A DNA stretch of 64,000 bases from CAWKEY01 sp963696315. GTDB lineage: Bacteria > Pseudomonadota > Gammaproteobacteria > Methylococcales > Methylomonadaceae. Position 1 is the stretch's first letter, and every line of letters starts with the position of its first letter. Below are positions 18,550 to 27,873 of this stretch, one piece after another. Location: the NCBI GenBank assembly GCA_963696315.1, contig CAVOJU010000030.1:148517-212516 (forward strand), given 5' to 3'. The position numbers and the translations under genes were made by a program. The notes beneath the pieces were generated by a model that was given only the letters and a program-made list of their open reading frames with translations, did no database searches and had not been told where the DNA came from.

Positions 18550-20188
18550 AGACTTGCTCTTTGAATGGGGTAATGCCTACCCGTTTTACCATGTCCAGGA
18601 ATGATTCTTCGTTCAGACGCTGCTGTACATAAACATCGAGAATGGTGGTAATGGCTTTTGTCACATCCTGTTTCGCCAGGGAGGGGCCGAGCCGCTCGCC
18701 GATGGCCGCTTCGTTTTCAGATGAGCCTCCCAAGGTTAGTTGGTACCATTCGGTACCTTTTTTATCTACACCTAGGATGCCGATATGGCCGACACTTTGA
18801 TGTGCGCAGCCGTTCATGCAGCCGGACATGTTGATTTTCAGATCGCCGATGTCGTGGATATAATCCATGTTATCTAGGGCCTGGTTGATCTCTTTGGCGA
18901 TGCCGATAGAGCTGGCATTGGCGAGCGAGCAAAAATCAAGGCCCGGGCAGCAAATCATGTCGGTGACGGTGCCGATATTAGGTGTGGCCAGTTGCAGTGC
19001 GTCTAGCTTTTGCCAGAGCGTGTATAGATTACTGTGTTTGACATCGGCTAATACCAGATTTTGCCGATGGGTGGTGCGGATTTCGCCGAAGCTATAAATA
19101 TCTGCCAAATCTGCAATGGCGTCGAGTTGCGCATCGGTAATGTCGCCTGGAGGCGAGTCCGGTGCTTTTAAGGACAGGAATACGGCGCGATAGCCCGCTA
19201 TTTTATGATCGACAGTATTATGTTTAAGCCAGGTGGCAAAATTCGGATTATCCTGGAGTCGAGCATCAAGACTGCTGTCATTCGAAGCCGATACCTCATA
19301 AGCAGGGGGAGCAAACTGCGCCTTCATGGCTTCAATGCGATCAGCGCTGAGTTCCAGATCCGCTTTGATGAGTTGCCATTCTTGCTCAACCAGTTTAGCG
19401 AACGCTTCCAGGCCGGTTTCTTTAACCAGGATTTTAATGCGGGCCTTGTATTTGTTGTCGCGGCGTCCAAACAGATTGTAAATCCGCACAATCGCTTCCA
19501 GATAAGACAGTAAATGCTTCTTTTCCAGAAAAGGTCTAATAACTTGGCCTATGATGGGCGTGCGACCCAGTCCGCCGCCAACCAGCACTTCAAAGCCGGT
19601 TTCGCCGTGGTCGTTTTTGACCAGATGCAAACCAATGTCGTGCACTTGCGTGGCGGCACGGTCATGTGTTGCACCACTAACGGCAATCTTGAATTTGCGG
19701 GGTAAATAGGCAAATTCAGGGTGCAGAATGGTCCATTGGCGGATTATTTCGCAATAGGGACGAGGATCTTCGATTTCATCAACACAGACGCCGGCCAGGT
19801 GATCGGATGTGGTGTTTCTCATGCAATTGCCGCTGGTCTGGATGGCATGCATTTGTACGCTGGCCAAGTCGGCGAGAATATCGGGCACTGTTTCCAGTTT
19901 CGGCCAGTTATACTGAATGTTTTGACGAGTGGTTACGTGGCAATAATTTTTGTCGTATTTTCGGGCAATATGAGCCAGCATGCGCACTTGTTTGGAAGAA
20001 AGCAGGCCGTAAGGTACCGCAACTCGCAGCATGGGAGCGTGCGTTTGAATGTAAAGACCATTCATTAACCGCAAGGCGCGAAATTGATCCTCAGAAAGTT
20101 CGCCCTTCAAAAATCGCTCGGTTTGCCCCCTGAATTGGGCAACGCGCTCCTCAATCAAGGTTTGGTCGGTGTCGTTATACTGGTACAT
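18536..20188 (-). CDS. cysI: siroheme sulfite/nitrite reductase, CysI-like
   Basis: A 550-aa reductase with two ferredoxin-like half domains and the siroheme-[4Fe-4S] site: CCPGLDFCSLANA followed by MSGCMNGCAHQSV, i.e. C-x5-C then C-x3-C. HVTTRQNIQYNW and TTHRQNLVLADV are the paired substrate/siroheme-binding stretches. With DUF934 directly downstream, assimilatory sulfite reduction to sulfide is the likeliest role. No CysJ flavoprotein is present, so the electron donor is probably ferredoxin or another partner. The gene is divergent from nhaD. Confidence 0.9.
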   Translation of the reverse strand: MYQYNDTDQTLIEERVAQFRGQTERFLKGELSEDQFRALRLMNGLYIQTHAPMLRVAVPYGLLSSKQVRMLAHIARKYDKNYCHVTTRQNIQYNWPKLETVPDILADLASVQMHAIQTSGNCMRNTTSDHLAGVCVDEIEDPRPYCEIIRQWTILHPEFAYLPRKFKIAVSGATHDRAATQVHDIGLHLVKNDHGETGFEVLVGGGLGRTPIIGQVIRPFLEKKHLLSYLEAIVRIYNLFGRRDNKYKARIKILVKETGLEAFAKLVEQEWQLIKADLELSADRIEAMKAQFAPPAYEVSASNDSSLDARLQDNPNFATWLKHNTVDHKIAGYRAVFLSLKAPDSPPGDITDAQLDAIADLADIYSFGEIRTTHRQNLVLADVKHSNLYTLWQKLDALQLATPNIGTVTDMICCPGLDFCSLANASSIGIAKEINQALDNMDYIHDIGDLKINMSGCMNGCAHQSVGHIGILGVDKKGTEWYQLTLGGSSENEAAIGERLGPSLAKQDVTKAITTILDVYVQQRLNEESFLDMVKRVGITPFKEQVYADH

Positions 20189-20349
20189 AAAGTTGGAATT
20201 TTGTGCTTGTCAAGCGAGAAATCATGGCTGTTCATCATATACTGGGAGCCATAAAATGACAAAATTTATTGTATGGTGATAACATTGGCGGTTGAAGTTT
20301 AATAAAAAAGTTCAATTTGTTTTATAAAGAAAATTTGGGGGATATTTAG

Positions 20350-21708
20350 GTGCGATTTTTAGTTGTCTTGTTATCGATATTGTTGTTGCCGGAAATGGCA
20401 ATGGCCGGAGGCTTTGAGAGTCTCGGTCTGACCGGCACAGAGCGTGGTATTTATACGGTTCTGATTTTTATTATCGCCTATGGCTTTGTCATGACCGAAG
20501 AATTTACGCATCTGCGTAAATCCAAGCCGGTTATTTTGGCTTCCGGCATCATTTGGGCGCACGCGGCGATTCTAGCGTCTCAGGCGGGCGTATCAACCGA
20601 GGCCATGCATGAGGCTTTTGAATACAATTTAAAGGAATATGCCGAGTTGATGCTGTTTTTGCTGGTAGCGATGACTTATATCAACGCCATGGCGGAGCGT
20701 AATGTGTTTGAAGCCTTGCGATCCTGGCTGGTCAGAAGACAGTTTGGCTACCGTAAATTGTTCATTATTACCGGAGTGATTACGTTTTTCTTGTCGGCTG
20801 TAGCTGACAACTTGACTGCCGCTTTATTGGTGGGCGCCGTAGTGATGGCGGTAGGGGTGAATAATGCAAAATTTGTTAGCATCGGTTTTGTAAACCTGGT
20901 GGTGGCGGCCAACGCCGGCGGTGCGTTTTGTCCTTTTGGCGATATTACCACGCTGATGGTCTGGCAGGCAGAATATGCCGAGTTCTTTGATTTCTTCAAG
21001 TTGTTTATTCCATCACTGGTCAATTATGCGGTGCCGGCGGCGGTTATGTACTTTGCCGTACCGGATGAGCAACCCGAAGCCTCTAGTGAAGAGGCGGTGC
21101 AGTTAAAGCCCGGCGCTATTCAGATTTGTGTGATGTTCCTGCTGACCATAGTGACGGCGGTCAGTTTTAAACAGGTTCTGCATTTGCCTCCATTTATGGG
21201 CATGATGGTGGGTTTGTCGGTGTTGATGATTTTTGGCTACCATTTAAACCGGCACTATAGTATTGAAGGAGAAAATGGCTTTGATATTTTCAACAAAGTT
21301 CGTCATGCCGAATGGGATACCTTGCTGTTTTTCTTTGGTGTGGTGTTTGCAGTCGGTGGTTTAGGTTATATCGGTTATCTGGAACTGCTGTCGGGTGCCA
21401 TGTATGATGGCCTGGGTGCGACCACTGCGAATATTTTGGTGGGTGTGATTTCAGCGATTGTTGACAACATTCCTGTGATGTTTGCGGTATTGAACATGAA
21501 TCTGGACATGGATTTGTATCAGTGGTTATTGGTCACTTTAACGGCGGGGGTTGGGGGATCATTGTTATCTGTAGGATCTGCGGCGGGCGTGGCCTTAATG
21601 GGGCAGTCTGATCACAAATATACGTTCTTCAGTCATTTAAAATGGACTCCTGCGATTGCGGCGGGTTACGTGGCGAGTATTTTTACGCATTATCTGATTA
21701 ATGGTTGA
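20350..21708 (+). CDS. nhaD: NhaD-type Na+/H+ antiporter
   Basis: A 452-aa polytopic inner-membrane antiporter of the NhaD/ArsB-like ion-transporter group. Family features include SAVADNLTAALLVGAV, NAGGAFCPFGDITTLMVWQAEY and, near the C terminus, SAIVDNIPVMFAV, with many hydrophobic segments. The start is GTG, behind a GGGGGAT ribosome binding site at normal spacing; the N terminus looks like a cleavable or anchor signal (LLSILLLPEMAMA). It exports sodium at alkaline pH in characterised relatives. It stands alone, divergent from the sulfite-reductase pair. Confidence 0.95.
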   Translation: MRFLVVLLSILLLPEMAMAGGFESLGLTGTERGIYTVLIFIIAYGFVMTEEFTHLRKSKPVILASGIIWAHAAILASQAGVSTEAMHEAFEYNLKEYAELMLFLLVAMTYINAMAERNVFEALRSWLVRRQFGYRKLFIITGVITFFLSAVADNLTAALLVGAVVMAVGVNNAKFVSIGFVNLVVAANAGGAFCPFGDITTLMVWQAEYAEFFDFFKLFIPSLVNYAVPAAVMYFAVPDEQPEASSEEAVQLKPGAIQICVMFLLTIVTAVSFKQVLHLPPFMGMMVGLSVLMIFGYHLNRHYSIEGENGFDIFNKVRHAEWDTLLFFFGVVFAVGGLGYIGYLELLSGAMYDGLGATTANILVGVISAIVDNIPVMFAVLNMNLDMDLYQWLLVTLTAGVGGSLLSVGSAAGVALMGQSDHKYTFFSHLKWTPAIAAGYVASIFTHYLING

Positions 21709-21795
21709 TGACTTAGATGAGCGTCGGGCTTTTTGTCCGGCGCTCAGCACTGTGCAGTGTCGATATGGTTTGTGCATTTGTGTACCGGGGTTGGC

Positions 21796-23151
21796 ATGGT
21801 AAGCCCGGTGGCTGCTAAAAAAAGTTGGCGTCAGGCCTTTTCAATTTATGCTCAGCCGCGTGTGCTGAGCATGATTTTTCTCGGATTCTCGGCAGGGCTT
21901 CCTTTTTTGCTGGTTTTTTCGACGCTATCCGCCTGGTTGAGGGATGACGGAGTAGCCCGTTCAGTGATCGGCTTTTTCAGTTGGGTCGGCGTCGTTTATT
22001 CGATCAAAGTTTTTTGGGCGCCCGTGGTGGACAGGTTGCCGTTGCCGCTCCTAACACAAATTTTAGGTAAAAGACGAAGCTGGATGTTGCTAGCTCAGCT
22101 TGGGATAATGCTGGGCTTGATTGGTATGGCGTTGTCGGATTCGCAGACGCAATTGCAGCAGATTGCTCTTTTTGCGGTGTGGGTGGCGTTTTGTTCGGCT
22201 ACGCAGGACGTGGTAATTGATGCCTTCCGTATTGAGTCGGTTGAGCCTGAATATCAGGGTGCGATGGCGGCGACCTATGTATTGGGTTACCGCATTGCGT
22301 TGCTGGTAACGGGCGCAGGCGCTTTTTATATTGCCGATTACTTTAGTTGGCGAATGGCTTATTTGGTGATGGCAGCGGCTATGGCGGTGGGTCTGATGAC
22401 GACGCTGTGTCTTAATGAGCCGGAGCACAAATTGGCGATGGCGAAGGAAGTGAATGAGCAAGGCTTGGGATCCGTCGGGACCAGCAATGGCTGGCAGCGC
22501 TTTCTGAGCAGATTATCCGATGCCGTGTTAAGTCCTTTCGTGGAATTTTTTCATCGTAATGGTAAGCTCGGGATAATAATTCTGCTGCTGATTGCGCTGT
22601 ATAAAATGAGCGACATCACCATGGGCGTGATGGCCAATCCGTTCTATCTTGATTTGGGTTTTAGTAAAAAAGAGATCGCTGAAATCAGCAAAATTTTTGG
22701 CTTTTTTATGACGATTGCCGGAGCGGCGGTGGGTGGTGTTTTGGTGGTCAGGCTCGGCATTATGCGCGCTTTGCTTTTGGGAGCGGTGCTGGTCGCTTCT
22801 ACGAACCTGTTGTTTGCGGTATTGGCGGTAAGCAAGCCCAATTTGCTGATGTTGGCGGGGGTTATCAGTGCTGATAATTTGAGTGGAGGTATTGCTACTT
22901 CGGTATTTATTGCTTACCTCTCTAGTATGACCAGTAAAGCTTATACCGCCACGCAATATGCGTTGTTTAGCTCATTGATGACTTTGCCGGCACAGTTGCT
23001 GGGTGGTTTTTCCGGTGTGGTTGTCGATAGCTATGGCTATTATGTGTTTTTTATTTATGCAGCAACAGTGGGTTTGCCGGCAATCGGCTTGGTGTTGCTC
23101 TTAATGAATCTGCAAAAACGGGCTATAGCCTATAGTCGTAATCCATTATGA
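21796..23151 (+). CDS. ampG: AmpG-like MFS muropeptide permease
   Basis: Major-facilitator protein with about 12-14 membrane segments. SMIFLGFSAGLPFLLVFSTLS at the N terminus and ATQDVVIDAFRIE in the middle are characteristic of AmpG, which imports anhydromuropeptides from the periplasm for cell-wall recycling. A frame is open from TTG 21733, but that stretch overlaps the hairpin after nhaD and is poorly hydrophobic; ATG 21796 directly before the conserved start is preferred (451 aa). The last 29 bases overlap the end of the convergent exonuclease gene. Confidence 0.88.
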   Translation: MVSPVAAKKSWRQAFSIYAQPRVLSMIFLGFSAGLPFLLVFSTLSAWLRDDGVARSVIGFFSWVGVVYSIKVFWAPVVDRLPLPLLTQILGKRRSWMLLAQLGIMLGLIGMALSDSQTQLQQIALFAVWVAFCSATQDVVIDAFRIESVEPEYQGAMAATYVLGYRIALLVTGAGAFYIADYFSWRMAYLVMAAAMAVGLMTTLCLNEPEHKLAMAKEVNEQGLGSVGTSNGWQRFLSRLSDAVLSPFVEFFHRNGKLGIIILLLIALYKMSDITMGVMANPFYLDLGFSKKEIAEISKIFGFFMTIAGAAVGGVLVVRLGIMRALLLGAVLVASTNLLFAVLAVSKPNLLMLAGVISADNLSGGIATSVFIAYLSSMTSKAYTATQYALFSSLMTLPAQLLGGFSGVVVDSYGYYVFFIYAATVGLPAIGLVLLLMNLQKRAIAYSRNPL

Positions 23152-23896
23152 GCGGGGCGTGGTCGGAAAAACGTTCGTTCTTATAAATATGAGTTGCGCT
23201 TACCTTATCTTTAAGTGCTGAATTGATGATCTGGTAATCAATACGCCAGCCTACATTTTTTGTCCAGGCTTGCCCCCGGTTTGACCACCAGGTGTATTGC
23301 TCGGCTTCCTGGTTAATCACTCTGAAGGCGTCCAGCCATTGATCATCGGCAAATAGCTGATCCAGCCATGCTCTTTCTTCTGGCAAGAATCCCGGGTTTT
23401 TTTGGTTTCCCCGCCAGTTTTTTAGATCTATGGTTTTGTGAGCAATATTCCAGTCACCGCAGATAATATAATCGCGGCCGTTTAGTGCCCATGCCTGCAA
23501 ATAAGGCATGAAGCGCCCCATGAAACTGAATTTGATGGCTTGCCTATCTTCGCTGGAAGAGCCTGAGGGCAAATAAAGTGAAATAACGCTCAAGTTATTA
23601 AATTGGGCTTCGATAAACCGGCCTTCGGCATCCATATCGGGCCAACCTAAGCCGATGATGACTGCGGTTGGTTGTTTTCGGCTGTACAGAGCAACGCCGC
23701 TATAGCCTTTTTTCTCAGCATCGTGATAAAAACAATGGTACCCGGCAGGACAAAAAAAGCCGGATGCAAGCTGATGGATTTGTGCCTTGGTTTCTTGTAT
23801 GCAGACGATGTCTGCATTTTGCTGTTGCAGCCAGGTAAAGAACCCCTTGCGTTCTGCTGAGCGGATGCCGTTAGCATTGAGTGTAATGATGCGCAT
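23123..23896 (-). CDS. xthA: exonuclease III (ExoIII/APE family)
   Basis: DNA repair enzyme with AP-endonuclease and 3'-exonuclease activity. Catalytic signatures are present in order: LNANGIRSA, the metal-binding glutamate in CIQETKA, ICGDWNIAH and the C-terminal SDHAPLIMDYD. ATG 23896 gives 257 aa and the canonical MRIITLNANGIR start; a GTG three codons upstream also exists. It converges with the AmpG gene and overlaps its stop by 29 bases. Confidence 0.95.
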   Translation of the reverse strand: MRIITLNANGIRSAERKGFFTWLQQQNADIVCIQETKAQIHQLASGFFCPAGYHCFYHDAEKKGYSGVALYSRKQPTAVIIGLGWPDMDAEGRFIEAQFNNLSVISLYLPSGSSSEDRQAIKFSFMGRFMPYLQAWALNGRDYIICGDWNIAHKTIDLKNWRGNQKNPGFLPEERAWLDQLFADDQWLDAFRVINQEAEQYTWWSNRGQAWTKNVGWRIDYQIINSALKDKVSATHIYKNERFSDHAPLIMDYDYRL

Positions 23897-23995
23897 GACA
23901 GGCACATAAATGATGGTTGCGATTTCTGTCTAGAGAACGTATTATATGTGGTTCTTCAATAAGTAAGTAGCCCGTTTGTGGGGAATGTGAGTGAT

Positions 23996-24196
23996 ATGAA
24001 ACCAGAAATTCATCCTAATTATAAACAAATTACTGTTAGTTGTGGCTGTGGTAATTCATTTGTGACCGGTTCTGTATTGGGCGGTGATTTACAAGTGGAA
24101 GTATGCTCTTCATGCCATCCATTTTATACTGGTAAGCAGCGGGTTGTTGATACGGCAGGCCGTGTTGATAAATTCCGTAAAAAATACGGAAAATAA
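23996..24196 (+). CDS. rpmE: 50S ribosomal protein L31, zinc form
   Basis: A 66-aa ribosomal protein with the canonical MKPEIHPNY start, chosen over an upstream in-frame start at 23978. The CGCG and CSSCHPFYTGKQ cysteines form the zinc-binding C+ type of L31, and the end DTAGRVDKFRKKYG is typical. It stands alone between exonuclease III and the first IS110-family copy, whose shared sequence starts about 18 bases after the stop; the natural terminator may have been displaced. Confidence 0.96.
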   Translation: MKPEIHPNYKQITVSCGCGNSFVTGSVLGGDLQVEVCSSCHPFYTGKQRVVDTAGRVDKFRKKYGK

Positions 24197-24299
24197 GCTT
24201 TTTACAGATATTTTGTTACTATGAAAGATGCCCTGTGCGGGAGGCGAGCGCGAGCCTGACCTAAACAGGCCTTAAAAATGATGTTTGACGACACACCCG

Positions 24300-25517
24300 T
24301 TAGGGCGCGATATAGCCGTATTGAATGAGCTTCCTGATCCAGCGCGGCGCATTGCGCTGGACAGTCAGTGCTTCGTAGTCCGTATCGGCATCCCGGTAAT
24401 AATCGCCGCGCTGGATCAACAAAAACACGGTTTTCAGTAATTTGTGGGCGATGGCAAAAATAGCGCGCTTTCGTCCGCGTCGTATCAGCAAGCCCTTGAA
24501 CTTTTCCTGCAAGCTGCATCGGGTTCGACTAGCGGCATGGGCGGCTTCGCACAAAATGCGTCGCACATAAGGATTGCCTTTGCGCGCCCTGGCCGATTGG
24601 CGTTTACCGGCCGATTCGTTTTGGCCGGGACAGACGCCGGCCCAGGAGGCCAGTTTATCGGCTGAGCCAAAGGCACTCATGTCGTCGCCGATTTCGACCA
24701 ATAGCATCGCCGCGCTAAATTCGTCGATACCCGGTATCGTTTGTAAATTTTGCAGTATCACTTGATAGTCCCTCAAATGATTCAGCAGGGTTTGTCGAAA
24801 CCGCAGGATACGCGCTTCCAATTCGTCGATATGTATCATCAGCTCGCGGATGACAAAACGGTGACTGTCCGACAAATCGCCCTCCAAGGCCTCGCGTAAT
24901 TCGTCGGGCGTGGCTTTGAGACGCGAATCGGCATGGGTCAACACTTGCTCGGGCGTTTCGCCGTCTAGCAATCCCGTAATCATGGCTTTGGCCGATTTGC
25001 CATACACATCGCTGACCACGACGGACAGGCGGATGCCGGCGTCGGTCAACAGTTTATGCAAGCGGTTTTTCTCGCCAGAGGCGATGCCGGTCAACTTTTG
25101 CAGTTGCCGGGCGATCAGGCGATAGTCCCGAAACTGTCGAGGCGGTACGAAGCCCCCTCGCAACAAACCGCTTCGGGCCAGAATGGCCAACCACTGGGCG
25201 TCGTTGATATCCGTCTTGCGTCCAGGGACGTGTTTGACGTGGCGAGCATTGACCACGGCCAAATTCAAACCATACCACTCGAGTGCCGCATAGGGACTCT
25301 TCCAATAAATGCCCGTACTTTCCATCACCACCAGTTCCGGATGAAAGGACGCTACCCACGCCGCCATTTCACGCCGATCCCGTTTAAAGCCACCAAACTC
25401 GCGCACTTCAGTGACGACCTCGCCCAGGTCGTTTTCAGACAAGACACAGACGGTCAGCTTGGCTTGGTGTACATCCAGCGCCGCCACACAACGATAGACT
25501 GCGGTTAATTCCATCAT
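24300..25517 (-). CDS. IS110-family transposase, intact copy
   Basis: DEDD recombinase of the IS110 family, 405 aa. Seen: the RuvC-like N-terminal domain with AALDVHQAKL (D15), VVMESTGIY (E66) and TDINDAQWLA (D103, D106), then the Transposase_20 domain with LQTIPGIDEFSAAMLL, SADKLASWAGVCPGQNES (candidate catalytic serine) and the terminal ARKGNPYVRRILCEAA. A ribosome binding site GGGAGG precedes the ATG. It differs from the split copy at a few bases, including T102 against A and, near the end, H against N in CEAAHAAS. Confidence 0.95.
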   Translation of the reverse strand: MMELTAVYRCVAALDVHQAKLTVCVLSENDLGEVVTEVREFGGFKRDRREMAAWVASFHPELVVMESTGIYWKSPYAALEWYGLNLAVVNARHVKHVPGRKTDINDAQWLAILARSGLLRGGFVPPRQFRDYRLIARQLQKLTGIASGEKNRLHKLLTDAGIRLSVVVSDVYGKSAKAMITGLLDGETPEQVLTHADSRLKATPDELREALEGDLSDSHRFVIRELMIHIDELEARILRFRQTLLNHLRDYQVILQNLQTIPGIDEFSAAMLLVEIGDDMSAFGSADKLASWAGVCPGQNESAGKRQSARARKGNPYVRRILCEAAHAASRTRCSLQEKFKGLLIRRGRKRAIFAIAHKLLKTVFLLIQRGDYYRDADTDYEALTVQRNAPRWIRKLIQYGYIAP

Positions 25518-25733
25518 GACCTCCCAGGGTGTAAACTTGATGCTCAGGGAGGCGGCGGATGTCAGACTGAATTCACCTTCAGGCTTGAACAGCCCGAGGT
25601 CTTATTACTGTGCGATCTCTTACGATTTATGCCGGGGTACGAGTCAGTCCGACGGGTCACGTTAGGGTTCAGGATTAAATCTCTAAAAATTTGATCGACC
25701 TCTGCCCGCCGCCTCCCGCATAGCATCTTTCAT
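25518..25733 (-). ncRNA. candidate bridge RNA region of IS110 copy 1
   Basis: About 215 bases between the outer end and the transposase start carry no frame worth calling but contain several short dyads (for example CTTCAGGCTTGAAC around 25578-25591). In the IS110 group this 5' non-coding end encodes the bridge RNA that pairs with donor and target DNA; that is family knowledge. The region is base-for-base identical to copy 2 except for one dinucleotide at 25666-25667. Fold and expression are not known. Confidence 0.5.
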
Positions 25734-25772
25734 TTTCCGGGGTGATGCAGCTTTTTTTTCATGATCGTTAGG

Positions 25773-26121
25773 GCGAATCGCGTGAACGGCGTTTGAAAAA
25801 AAGCCGGTCGCGTTAAAAAATAAGCACTCAAGCAGAGAAAAACAAGCTTAAAAAACTGTGGTTTAGTCTGGAACGCTCGCCTATGGTTACGGCGTATTAC
25901 GCAAGCACTGGGGTTGTTTTTATAGCCCCGGGCTCATTTCTGATGTTTTGACTCTCAGAAGCGCCGTATAACAAACTGTTGCCCTTTGCTAAAACTGCTC
26001 TCCGGTCAGGTTTCCTTAGCAATATTGTAAGTGATATTAGCCGCGTCTCAGGACGCGCGACAATCGGGCAGGGCAGGGAGAAGTCAAGCCTGAAAAAAAC
26101 CGGATGCCATGTATTCTTCCG
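25773..26121. other. 349-bp spacer between the inverted IS110 copies
   Basis: Unique sequence separating the two inverted copies. It holds no convincing gene: the frames are short and have no recognisable product. It contains runs of A and T and a small dyad CGCGTCTCAGGACGCG at about 26042-26057. It may be a remnant of the original locus between rpmE and pilM. Confidence 0.5.
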
Positions 26122-26160
26122 CCTAACGATCATGAAAAAAAAGCTGCATCACCCCGGAAA

Positions 26161-26376
26161 ATGAAAGATGCTATGCGGGAGGCGGCGGGCAGAGGTCGAT
26201 CAAATTTTTAGAGATTTAATCCTGAAATCTAACGTGACCCGTCGGACTGACTCGTACCCCGGCATAAATCGTAAGAGATCGCACAGTAATAAGACCTCGG
26301 GCTGTTCAAGCCTGAAGGTGAATTCAGTCTGACATCCGCCGCCTCCCTGAGCATCAAGTTTACACCCTGGGAGGTC
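26161..26376 (+). ncRNA. candidate bridge RNA region of IS110 copy 2
   Basis: The 5' non-coding end of copy 2, 216 bases, matches that of copy 1 at every position I compared except 26227-26228, where AT replaces CC (read in transposase direction). The sequence after it, CTAACGTGACCC, is the same in both. Assignment as bridge RNA rests on the family rule that it lies upstream of the recombinase in the IS110 group. Confidence 0.5.
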
Positions 26377-26845
26377 ATGATGGAATTAACCGCAGTCTAT
26401 CGTTGTGTGGCGGCGCTGGATGTACACCAAGCCAAGCTGACCGTCTGTGTCTTGTCTGAAAACGACCTGGGCGAGGTCGTCACTGAAGTGCGCGAGTTTG
26501 GTGGCTTTAAACGGGATCGGCGTGAAATGGCGGCATGGGTAGCGTCCTTTCATCCGGAACTGGTGGTGATGGAAAGTACGGGCATTTATTGGAAGAGTCC
26601 CTATGCGGCACTCGAGTGGTATGGTTTGAATTTGGCCGTGGTCAATGCTCGCCACGTCAAACACGTCCCTGGACGCAAGGCGGATATCAACGACGCCCAG
26701 TGGTTGGCCATTCTGGCCCGAAGCGGTTTGTTGCGAGGGGGCTTCGTACCGCCTCGACAGTTTCGGGACTATCGCCTGATCGCCCGGCAACTGCAAAAGT
26801 TGACCGGCATCGCCTCTGGCGAGAAAAACCGCTTGCATAAACTGT

Positions 26846-27873
26846 CCTGATTACCCATAAACCTCAGCCAACTTTAGCAAGCGCATCGGCATAGGCGGTG
26901 TTCGGGCCGCGACGTAGCACAGGCGGGGTAGCATATCCTCCAGCACAAAACGCCGATTGAAGCGATAACAAAACTCGGCCAAATAGCGCGGCAGGTGTTT
27001 GTGCTGGATAGCGTGATAGCTGCCGTTTATCGACCTTTTGACATTGCCGATCATCGTATTAACCCACGTAAAAGTCTCCAGCGTTACACACGCCGGGCCG
27101 CCCCCGGTGACGATAGCCGTATGTTGACAGCCCGCTTCGGACACCGCCGCAAAGCAGGCCAGCCCATCCGAAACCACGAGGCTACCGGCGCTCAGATGGC
27201 GCTTGGCCCACTTGGCGATCGCTTTGGAACGAAAGCCATCGACGACATTCATAGCCATAGCCACTGGATGGCCCTTTTCGTTGACGGACACGGCTGCCAC
27301 AAAGGGTGTTTTGTTGGGCGAGCCACGGCCGCGTTTACCGCCCCGCTGCTCACCGCCCCAATACACGTCATCCAGTTGGATGATCTCGGCGAGCGGCTTA
27401 ATATCATCGCGTTCCATCATCACTTGCATCAGCTTGTGTTTGATGCTCCAGGCGGTGTTGTAGGAAACTCCCAATTGGCGGCGCAGTGACAGGGCCGAAA
27501 TGCCGGTTTTAGCCTGTGTAATCAAGTGGATCGCCAGAAACCAGAGGGTTAACGGCAGCTTCGTGGCCGAAAAAATGGTACCGCTAATCAGGGAGTGTTG
27601 GTGATGACAGTGATTGCACTGATAAACCGCCCGCGTTTTTAGAGTGCAATAACTTGCTCCGCCGCACTCAGGACACACATAACCTTGAGGCCAGCGCCAC
27701 TGAAACAGGGCTTGTCGGCATTGCGCTTCGGTGCCATAGTGCTTCATGAATTCACTCAGACTATAGCCTTTTTGGAATTGGACTTTGTTTTTCATGACCT
27801 TACCCTCATTGAGGTGCCGGAATCGCTAATATAGACAGCTTTTAACAGTGGCTGTTCATTGTGGGTAATCAGG
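26846..27873 (-). mobile_element. IS1595-family element inside IS110 copy 2
   Basis: 1,028 bases with terminal inverted repeats CCTGATTACCCA at both ends, flanked by a perfect 8-bp target duplication TAAACTGT (26838-26845 and 27874-27881). The 8-bp duplication and the ISXO2-like transposase fit the IS1595 family. The uninterrupted sequence in IS110 copy 1 confirms the exact insertion point. Confidence 0.95.
26851..27795 (-). CDS. IS1595-family (ISXO2-like) transposase
   Basis: A 314-aa DDE-type transposase. An N-terminal zinc ribbon (CPECGG ... CNHCHHQ, about residues 41-63) is followed by the ISXO2-like catalytic domain: QLDDVYWGGEQRGG, SDGLACFAAV and TWVNTMIGNVKRSINGSYHAI. The length and order are normal, so this copy looks intact. 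The stop codon lies inside the terminal repeat at the left end. The start ATG is followed by KNKVQFQKGYSLSEF. It is likely recent, because the target duplication is unmutated. Confidence 0.93.
   Translation of the reverse strand: MKNKVQFQKGYSLSEFMKHYGTEAQCRQALFQWRWPQGYVCPECGGASYCTLKTRAVYQCNHCHHQHSLISGTIFSATKLPLTLWFLAIHLITQAKTGISALSLRRQLGVSYNTAWSIKHKLMQVMMERDDIKPLAEIIQLDDVYWGGEQRGGKRGRGSPNKTPFVAAVSVNEKGHPVAMAMNVVDGFRSKAIAKWAKRHLSAGSLVVSDGLACFAAVSEAGCQHTAIVTGGGPACVTLETFTWVNTMIGNVKRSINGSYHAIQHKHLPRYLAEFCYRFNRRFVLEDMLPRLCYVAARTPPMPMRLLKLAEVYG

Larger units (their letters stand above)
24215..25772 (-). mobile_element. IS110-family element, copy 1
   Basis: A segment of 1,558 bases that is repeated, inverted, at 26122-28715. 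Near both ends it carries an imperfect terminal inverted repeat (ATGAAAGATGC then TGCGGGAGGCG, at 24221-24247 and 25706-25733). Identity with copy 2 runs six bases beyond this on the rpmE side and 39 bases on the inner side, so the real tip of the element may lie outside the inverted repeat. It encodes one transposase and has a 5' non-coding end of about 215 bases. No target duplication is seen, as expected for the family. Confidence 0.85.

Noticed and set aside
25056..25508. 150-codon frame opposite the IS110 transposase, present in both copies
   Set aside because: It is the antisense shadow of the conserved transposase frame; its conservation follows from the copy identity.
25979..26164. 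61-codon frame in the spacer of the inverted IS110 pair
   Set aside because: No ribosome binding site or recognisable product, and it runs into the IS110 shared sequence.
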